The position numbers were made by a program, and so were the translations under genes. This document shows positions 1 through 4,683 of a stretch of DNA of 9,565 nt, piece after piece. This DNA is from Ardenticatenales bacterium (GTDB lineage Bacteria > Chloroflexota > Anaerolineae > Ardenticatenales > Ardenticatenaceae), in the NCBI GenBank assembly GCA_013812995.1, contig JACCSL010000176.1, positions 1-9,565 on the forward strand. The letters are read 5' to 3'. The notes under the pieces were generated by a model, which did not search any database, had not been told where the DNA came from, and saw only the letters and a list, made by a program, of their open reading frames with translations. Numbering within the stretch: position 1 is the first letter of the stretch; every line of letters starts with the position of its first letter.

Positions 1-245
1 TTGCTGCCCCAGGAGGTCACCAGACGGCCCTCCTCGACCATCTTCTCTGTTTCGAGGGCCACGGTCTCAGCACTTACGGTCCCAGCACGCTCGCCGATCA
101 GTTCAGAAATGGCAAGAATATTGGTGCGAAAATCGCGCCCGGCCTTGGCGGCCAGTGAGGGGTTCGTTGTGACGCCATCAAGGATTCCCCACGAATCAGC
201 GATGCGGATCTCGTCGAGAATGGCGGTGTCGAGAAAAATCTTCAT
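1..245 (-). CDS. Transaldolase of the short FSA/TalC-type family (N-terminal part, cut by window edge)
   Basis: Only the first 81 codons are present; the gene continues beyond base 1. The protein opens MKIFLDTAILDEIR and then has a GVTTNPSL motif, the standard start of the about 215-residue transaldolase/fructose-6-phosphate aldolase family. These are cytoplasmic TIM-barrel enzymes of the pentose phosphate pathway or sugar aldol chemistry. Visible active-site residues are Asp6, Thr26 and Asn28. Glu60 occupies the position where, from family knowledge, true transaldolases carry Glu and E. coli-type fructose-6-phosphate aldolase carries Gln, so I favour transaldolase activity. The Schiff-base lysine, expected near residue 85, lies just outside the window. 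The ATG at 243-245 has an AGGTGA ribosome site 8 bases upstream. It lies 22 bases downstream of the small membrane-protein gene on the same strand, so the two probably share a transcript. Confidence 0.88.
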   Translation of the reverse strand, partial: MKIFLDTAILDEIRIADSWGILDGVTTNPSLAAKAGRDFRTNILAISELIGERAGTVSAETVALETEKMVEEGRLVTSWGS

Positions 246-267
246 AAATCATTCACCTGTCGCGTGT

Positions 268-420
268 TTAGGGTTGTTCTGCATCTTCTTCCGCATCCAT
301 CTGCTGGAGTAGGGCCTCGTCCCGCTGTTTCTGCCACCAAAAGACACCAATCAGTCCGGCGAGAAAGCCTAGAATGGCAGGGAGCCAACGTGGAGATTGA
401 GGTGGTGGGGATGGGGGCAT
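268..420 (-). CDS. Small single-span membrane protein, 50 residues, function unknown
   Basis: I do not recognise this protein. It starts at the ATG at 418-420 and ends at a TAA at 268-270. It has a proline-rich N terminus (MPPSPPPQSP), one hydrophobic stretch at about residues 12-29 ending in a Phe-Trp-Trp motif, then a charged tail rich in Gln, Asp and Glu that ends EDAEQP. That layout suggests one transmembrane helix with a short cytoplasmic, acidic tail. The spacing to the transaldolase gene (22 bases) and a plausible extended -10 promoter upstream support a real two-gene unit. An AGAAGG sequence lies 11 bases before the start, rather far for a ribosome site. A chance open frame of 50 codons is possible, but the composition looks protein-like. 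Confidence 0.6.
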   Translation of the reverse strand: MPPSPPPQSPRWLPAILGFLAGLIGVFWWQKQRDEALLQQMDAEEDAEQP

Positions 421-463
421 CTTGAACCGCGCCTTCTGGGCAGGATGGTTGCTTCACCAGGGT

Positions 464-472
464 ATTGTAACA
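464..472 (-). promoter_or_regulatory. Extended -10 promoter for the small membrane protein-transaldolase unit
   Basis: Read on the reverse strand, bases 472 down to 464 give TGTTACAAT, an extended -10 element (TGn followed by a 5-of-6 match to TATAAT). There is no good -35 box at the usual distance, which extended -10 promoters can do without. Transcription would start near 457, leaving a leader of about 37 bases before the ATG at 420. This is prediction from pattern only. Confidence 0.4.
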
Positions 473-522
473 CCCCAGGAGGGCAGAGAAAAGACGCCGA
501 ATCGTTCATCTCCATTTTTCAC

Positions 523-549
523 TGGAGGTTTGTCCGCCTCAAACCTCCA
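523..549. repeat. Perfect 9-bp inverted repeat over the cox promoter (candidate operator)
   Basis: TGGAGGTTT (523-531) and AAACCTCCA (541-549) are perfect inverted copies separated by nine bases. The -35 box of the predicted cox promoter starts inside the left arm, and the right arm lies in the spacer. No run of T follows on either strand, so it is not a terminator. A binding site for a dimeric repressor or activator is the simplest reading. The regulator is unknown and not in the window. Confidence 0.55.
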
Positions 550-558
550 TGTTATGAT
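530..558 (+). promoter_or_regulatory. Sigma-70-type promoter for the cox operon
   Basis: TTGTCC (530-535) and TATGAT (553-558) are separated by exactly 17 bases and match the -35 and -10 consensus at 4 and 5 of 6 positions. The start of transcription would be near 565, giving a leader of about 64 bases before the coxB GTG codon. It overlaps the inverted repeat at 523-549. It is the best-matching promoter I found upstream of coxB. Confidence 0.5.
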
Positions 559-579
559 TGCCCGCTATGACGATCAATA

Positions 580-600
580 CATGTACCTACGGGGTATATG
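580..600 (+). promoter_or_regulatory. Leader hairpin upstream of coxB
   Basis: CATGTACC (580-587) can pair with GGTATATG (593-600) across the five-base loop TACGG. Seven of the eight pairs are Watson-Crick and one is G-U in RNA. It lies in the predicted untranslated leader, 19 bases before the GGGAGG ribosome site. No U-tract follows. It could affect transcript stability or translation, or be incidental. Confidence 0.35.
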
Positions 601-628
601 CTGTTGCTAGGCTGTCCTGGGAGGAAAC

Positions 629-1696
629 GTGACCTTCGGACGTATCACCATTGTACTCACCGTAATCTTAGCCATCTTCCTCGCCTTTATTTACTACCTG
701 CCCGCGATGCCCTGGTTCTTACCGACGGCGGCGGTCGATGAGGCGCAGGGGATTGATGACCTGCTTCGCCTGATGATGGTTGTGGGCGGCGGGCTGTACA
801 TTTTTATACAGGGATTTTTGCTCTACTTCGTGTGGCTCTACCGCCGCAAGCCCGAGGATGGCGAGGATGCTGTAGGCCGCGCCCTTCATGGGGACAACCG
901 CCTGGAGATTGCCTGGACGGTGGCCCCGGCGCTTTTCATTGTGGTTCTCACAGTGCTCAGTTTGCGGGAGCTTGATAAGCTTGGGCTGAACGAGCCGCGT
1001 GAGGGCGCAAGAGTCATTGTCGTCACCGGCCAGCAGTTCGCGTGGACCTTCGCCTACCCGGAAACGGGCATCACCGAGGTGAACACCCTGACCCTACAGA
1101 AGGATGTCCCTGTCACCTTCAATATCACCGCCGTGGATGTGACTCATGCGTTCTGGATACCCAATTTTCGCATCAAGCAGGATGCCACACCCGGCTTCAC
1201 ACTCTCCGTAACGATGACGCCAAATAAGGTGGGCGAATTTCCCTTCCGCTGCGCGGAGTTCTGCGGCGCGGGACACTCGTCCATGCTCGCCAAGGTGAAT
1301 GTTTTGGAGGAAGCGGAGTATCTGGTCTGGCAGGAGACGAAGCTCGCGGGCGGTGGGCCCGGCGCGGATGCCAACCCCGAGGAAATCGCCGCCTATGGCC
1401 TGGAACTCTATACCGCTCAGGGATGTGGTGCCTGTCACGCTCTGGAGGCGGGAGGCACCAGCGGCGCGGTTGGTCCCACCCATAATGGCCTGGGTACCAC
1501 CGCCGAGCAGCGCGTGGAGGCCGCCGATTATACTGGCAGCGCAACGACAGCCGAGGAATACCTGCGCGAGAGTCTTCGAGAGCCCGGCGCGCACATTGTT
1601 GAAGGATTCCCACCGGCCATGCCTCCCTACGGGGAAGACAAACTCCCTGAGGGAGACTTGAACGCATTGGTCCAGATGTTACTGCAACAGAAGTAG
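629..1696 (+). CDS. coxB: Cytochrome c oxidase subunit II with fused cytochrome c domain (caa3 type)
   Basis: This is the electron-entry subunit of an aa3-type terminal oxidase. The first 112 residues hold three hydrophobic segments (about 5-26, 49-70 and 94-112); the first may act as a signal anchor. A cupredoxin domain follows (about 125-232) on the outer face. All CuA ligands are present: His173, Cys208, Glu210 (backbone), Cys212, His216 and Met219, in the motif CAEFCGAGHSSM. Trp139 lies in the aromatic stretch (QQFAWTF) near the copper site. Residues 248-355 form a class I cytochrome c domain with haem motif CGACH (266-270) and probable axial Met331. The fusion lets the oxidase take electrons without a separate docked cytochrome c. 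The start is GTG with GGGAGG four bases upstream. It is first in the operon, and its TAG stop overlaps the coxA ribosome site. Confidence 0.96.
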   Translation: MTFGRITIVLTVILAIFLAFIYYLPAMPWFLPTAAVDEAQGIDDLLRLMMVVGGGLYIFIQGFLLYFVWLYRRKPEDGEDAVGRALHGDNRLEIAWTVAPALFIVVLTVLSLRELDKLGLNEPREGARVIVVTGQQFAWTFAYPETGITEVNTLTLQKDVPVTFNITAVDVTHAFWIPNFRIKQDATPGFTLSVTMTPNKVGEFPFRCAEFCGAGHSSMLAKVNVLEEAEYLVWQETKLAGGGPGADANPEEIAAYGLELYTAQGCGACHALEAGGTSGAVGPTHNGLGTTAEQRVEAADYTGSATTAEEYLRESLREPGAHIVEGFPPAMPPYGEDKLPEGDLNALVQMLLQQK

Positions 1697-1704
1697 GAGG
1701 ACAG

Positions 1705-3597
1705 GTGGTAGGCCACATCGTTACGTTCGTACAACATCTACAGGCGCACGCCCGGCAGCTTCCCCGACTGGGACGAGCTGGAAGCGCTTTTCTCCTCGCC
1801 CTGTTGCTCGTGATGGTCGGCACGGGGCAGGCACTCGCGCAGGCACCGGAAGGGACAGCGAATGCCAACCCCACCCTCACGACAATGCTCGGAATCACAA
1901 TGGGGGTTCTGGGCGTTGGTCTGCTAACAGCGGTTCTCATCAGCTTCGTCGTCTGGGCGACCGGCACGCGCAACCCGCTGATTCCCACAGATGAAGAGAT
2001 GGAGCACAGCTTCCGCCGCTACTTCTGGTTCAGCGTGGACCATAAGGTGATCGGAATCCAGTATTTCTGGACCTCTCTCTTCTTCTTCTTCATTGGTGGT
2101 CTCATGGCGTTGCTCGTGCGTTGGGAACTGGCGCAGCCTGGACTTACCTTCACACCGGATCAGTACAACCAGTTCTTCACAATGCACGCCACGATCATGA
2201 TCTTCCTGTTCATCATCCCCATGCTCGTCGGGGCCTTCGGGAACTATGCGGTGCCCCTCATGGTCGGCACCTTCGACATGGCCTTCCCGAAGCTGAACGC
2301 GCTCTCCTACTGGCTGGTGCCGCCGGGCGCGCTGATTATCATGGCGGGTTTCTTGGCCGAGTCAGGGACAGCCAAGGCGGGGTGGACCTCCTATCCACCC
2401 GTTGCCCTCCAGGGCGGTGCAGGGCAGATGCTCTGGCTACTGGGGGTCTTCGTCCTGGGGTGGAGCAGCATTGTTGGCGGTATGAACTTCCTTGTGACCA
2501 TCATGAACATGCGCACGAAGGGCGTCCATTATTTCCGCCTGCCGCTCTTTGTCTGGGCCATCGCGACCACCGCAGTCCTTGCGGTCCTTGGCACGCCCTC
2601 GCTCGCCGCTGCCGTGACGCTACAGTTCATGAACATCGCCTTTGGCTTTCCCTTCTTTGACGCCGCGAAGGGTGGTAACCCGCTGATGTGGCAGCACGTC
2701 TTCTGGTTCTACTCGCACCCGGCGGTCTACATCATGATTCTGCCCGCGTTCGGCATCGTCTCGGAGATTATCCCGGTCTTCAGCCGCAAGCCGCTCTTCG
2801 GCTATCGGGCGCTGGTGTATGCGACGGCGGGCATCGGGGTGCTAAGCTTCCTCGTGTGGGCACACCACATGTTCGCCTCCGCGATGTTCCCGTGGCTGCG
2901 AATTCCCTTCATGCTCACGACGATGCTCATTGCTGTGCCAACAGGGATCAAGATTTTCAACTGGCTTGGAACTCTGGCGTTCGGGAAGATTCGCCTGGAA
3001 ACTCCCATGCTCTTCTCCTTGGCACTGGTGTCGATGTTCGTCATCGGCGGTATCTCTGGAGTCTTTCTCGGCTCCGTTCCCGTAGACCTCCACCTGCACG
3101 ACACCTACTTCGTCGTGGCGCACATTCACTATGTGCTCTTCGGCGGCTCGGCCTTCGCCATCTTCGGCGGCATTTACTACTGGTTCCCGAAAATGTTTGG
3201 GCGGATGCTCAACGAGTCGCTTGGCAAGATTCACTTCTGGCTCTCGTTCATCGGCTTTAACGTGGCCTTCCTGCCCATGCACGCGGTTGGAGCATTGGGA
3301 ATGCCGCGCCGCTATGCCGACTACGACATTGCCTTCACGGAACTGAACCTGACCATCAGCATCGGGGCCTTTCTGTTGGGCTTCGCACAGCTCATTCTTA
3401 TCTACAACATGCTTCGGGCTTTCCAGGTGGGGAAGGTGGCTCCGGCCAACCCCTGGAACGCGCGGACGCTGGAGTGGCTGACCACCTCGCCCCCGCCGCA
3501 CTACAACTTTGAGGAGCCGCTGACCGTGGATCACGATCCCTACGACTACGGGCGGCGCATCAGCAGCCCCGAGGCACTGCCGGTGCCCGGTGACTGA
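1705..3597 (+). CDS. coxA: Cytochrome c oxidase subunit I, A2-type haem-copper oxidase, with N-terminal extension
   Basis: This is the catalytic subunit that reduces O2 to water and pumps protons. The core begins near Asp112-His113-Lys114. Haem a ligands are His161 and His475, and the high-spin haem ligand is His473. CuB is held by His338, His387 and His388, and Tyr342 is the tyrosine cross-linked to His338 in this family. Lys416 (TGIK) is the K-channel residue; Asp191 and Asn180 mark the D-channel entrance. The helix VI motif is YSHPAVY, so the glutamate of A1 enzymes is replaced by alanine while the preceding Tyr-Ser pair marks the A2 class. Residues 1-105 are an unusual extension: a signal-peptide-like stretch (hydrophobic 28-39, Ala-rich end 43-47) and an extra membrane span (about 61-85). 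The GTG start has AGGAGG four bases upstream, the same arrangement as coxB, and no better start exists downstream. Confidence 0.96.
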   Translation: MVGHIVTFVQHLQAHARQLPRLGRAGSAFLLALLLVMVGTGQALAQAPEGTANANPTLTTMLGITMGVLGVGLLTAVLISFVVWATGTRNPLIPTDEEMEHSFRRYFWFSVDHKVIGIQYFWTSLFFFFIGGLMALLVRWELAQPGLTFTPDQYNQFFTMHATIMIFLFIIPMLVGAFGNYAVPLMVGTFDMAFPKLNALSYWLVPPGALIIMAGFLAESGTAKAGWTSYPPVALQGGAGQMLWLLGVFVLGWSSIVGGMNFLVTIMNMRTKGVHYFRLPLFVWAIATTAVLAVLGTPSLAAAVTLQFMNIAFGFPFFDAAKGGNPLMWQHVFWFYSHPAVYIMILPAFGIVSEIIPVFSRKPLFGYRALVYATAGIGVLSFLVWAHHMFASAMFPWLRIPFMLTTMLIAVPTGIKIFNWLGTLAFGKIRLETPMLFSLALVSMFVIGGISGVFLGSVPVDLHLHDTYFVVAHIHYVLFGGSAFAIFGGIYYWFPKMFGRMLNESLGKIHFWLSFIGFNVAFLPMHAVGALGMPRRYADYDIAFTELNLTISIGAFLLGFAQLILIYNMLRAFQVGKVAPANPWNARTLEWLTTSPPPHYNFEEPLTVDHDPYDYGRRISSPEALPVPGD

Positions 3598-3642
3598 TTT
3601 ATCAACTAAGACAAGCTGTTTGTTGCTCAAGGAGTGCGGTGG

Positions 3643-4275
3643 ATGAACCCAGAAATTGCCCGAAAGTTTATAGCCAACCAAGAAACGGGCACCGGTGTCT
3701 CAAATGACAAGCTCGGCATGTGGATATTCCTGGCCTCGGAGGTGATCTTCTTCGCTGTCCTGATTGCAGGTGTGTTCGTGCTTCGCCTCCGCAACCTGGA
3801 GGACTGGGCGATACACAAGGAGGCAGGTACCGCGACCTTCCTCGCGACGGTCAACACCTTCATCCTGATTATGAGTAGTGTTTTCGTAGTCAGCGCCATC
3901 GACGCCATTCAGCGTGGCAAAGAGCAGATGATGAAGCTCTGGCTCTGGCTAACCCTTATCGGCGGCTGCATCTTTCTCTTTGTCCAGAGCCTGGAGTGGG
4001 CAGAGCTGGAGCATGGCCTGCATGAGATTGGCCTCCCGGCTGGCATCGTTGGGGGCGCGCAGGAAAGTATCTTTGCCTCCGGCTTCTACACGCTCACGGG
4101 CTTTCACGGGACCCACGTTGCCATCGGCGTCCTGCTCCTGATCTATGTGCTCATCCGCGCCCATCGTGGGGACTTCACGCCGCGCCAGTATAACGCACTG
4201 GAGATGTGGGGGCTCTACTGGCACTTCGTGGACCTGGTGTGGATTATCCTTTTCACGATTCTCTACCTGCTTTAA
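3643..4275 (+). CDS. coxC: Cytochrome c oxidase subunit III
   Basis: This integral membrane subunit stabilises the oxidase core and supports proton uptake. It has five predicted membrane spans (about 24-46, 65-86, 98-118, 146-170 and 190-209), as in bacterial five-helix forms without the first two helices of the mitochondrial type. Signature stretches include LGMWIFLASEVIFF near the start, a helix ending QSLEWAEL, GFYTLTGFHGTHV (148-159) and the C-terminal YWHFVDLVWIILF. I chose the ATG at 3643 because AAGGAG sits eight bases upstream. An in-frame GTG at 3634 would add three residues but overlaps that ribosome site. The protein is 210 residues. It follows coxA by 45 bases with no terminator and precedes coxD by 17 bases. 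Confidence 0.95.
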   Translation: MNPEIARKFIANQETGTGVSNDKLGMWIFLASEVIFFAVLIAGVFVLRLRNLEDWAIHKEAGTATFLATVNTFILIMSSVFVVSAIDAIQRGKEQMMKLWLWLTLIGGCIFLFVQSLEWAELEHGLHEIGLPAGIVGGAQESIFASGFYTLTGFHGTHVAIGVLLLIYVLIRAHRGDFTPRQYNALEMWGLYWHFVDLVWIILFTILYLL

Positions 4276-4292
4276 GTAGAAGGGTTACGCTA

Positions 4293-4631
4293 ATGGCGCA
4301 AGTTAAAGTGCATGAAACCCCCGTGGATGACGAGCACCTCGATCATGACCACGATCATCATGGGGGCTCTTTCCAGACCTACTGGATTATCGCGGGCGTG
4401 CTCCTCGCTGCTACCTTAACGGAGGTCTACCTCTCCGAGCAGCTCCCAGCAATGGGTATTACCGGGGGCGCGCTGGCTGGGGCAATGCTGGGCATCGCAG
4501 TCTTCAAAGCAGCGCTGGTGATTATGTTCTACATGCACCTCAAGTATGAAAAGGGCATTCTCTGGCTGATCTTCCTGCTGCCCTTCTTCCTCGTCTCGCT
4601 GCTGTTCTTTGCGCTCTTTGCCCAGCCCTGA
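4293..4631 (+). CDS. coxD: Cytochrome c oxidase subunit IV, prokaryotic type
   Basis: This 112-residue subunit has three predicted membrane spans (about 29-47, 56-81 and 88-109). The second ends in FKAALVIMFYMHLKYE, the signature of the prokaryotic COX4 family, whose members help assemble or stabilise the CuB site of subunit I. The N-terminal 25 residues are soluble and rich in Asp and His, with an alternating stretch at 12-23 (DDEHLDHDHDHH) that could bind divalent metal; this is not a fixed family feature as far as I know. The ATG at 4293 is preceded by an AAGGG ribosome site eight bases upstream. The reading frame is open further upstream into coxC, but that part lacks a ribosome site and resembles no protein. 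It is last in the operon. Confidence 0.92.
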   Translation: MAQVKVHETPVDDEHLDHDHDHHGGSFQTYWIIAGVLLAATLTEVYLSEQLPAMGITGGALAGAMLGIAVFKAALVIMFYMHLKYEKGILWLIFLLPFFLVSLLFFALFAQP

Positions 4632-4650
4632 CCGCTGGAAATACTTTTAT

Positions 4651-4683
4651 AAACGGGAACCCGGAAGGTTCCCGTTTTTATTT
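4651..4683. terminator. Strong intrinsic terminator between coxD and comEC, probably bidirectional
   Basis: AAACGGGAACC (4651-4661) pairs perfectly with GGTTCCCGTTT (4667-4677) around a five-base loop CGGAA, giving an 11-bp stem. On the forward strand it runs into TTTTTATTT, a good terminator for the cox operon 19 bases after coxD. On the reverse strand the sequence after the stem is also A/T-rich (TTTATAAAAG), so it can stop comEC transcription too. The comEC stop codon (4678-4680) lies in the T-tract. Confidence 0.9.

Noticed and set aside
1..312. Long forward-strand open frame at the left edge
   Set aside because: It is antisense to the transaldolase gene, whose family motifs and ribosome site are clear; the forward translation is low-complexity and resembles nothing.
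578..585. TACATGTA palindrome before coxB
   Set aside because: Eight bases is too short to be notable alone, and it is contained in the larger hairpin at 580-600.
1197..1988. 263-codon reverse-strand open frame spanning coxB and coxA
   Set aside because: It crosses two well-supported genes, with Arg/Pro-rich composition typical of antisense reading.
3634..3642. GTG start for coxC three codons upstream
   Set aside because: The GTG overlaps the AAGGAG ribosome site, which is correctly spaced for the ATG at 3643.
2842..3681. 280-codon reverse-strand open frame across coxA
   Set aside because: It is antisense to highly conserved CoxA codons in GC-rich DNA and is Arg/His/Gly-rich, as expected of a shadow frame; a start context is missing.
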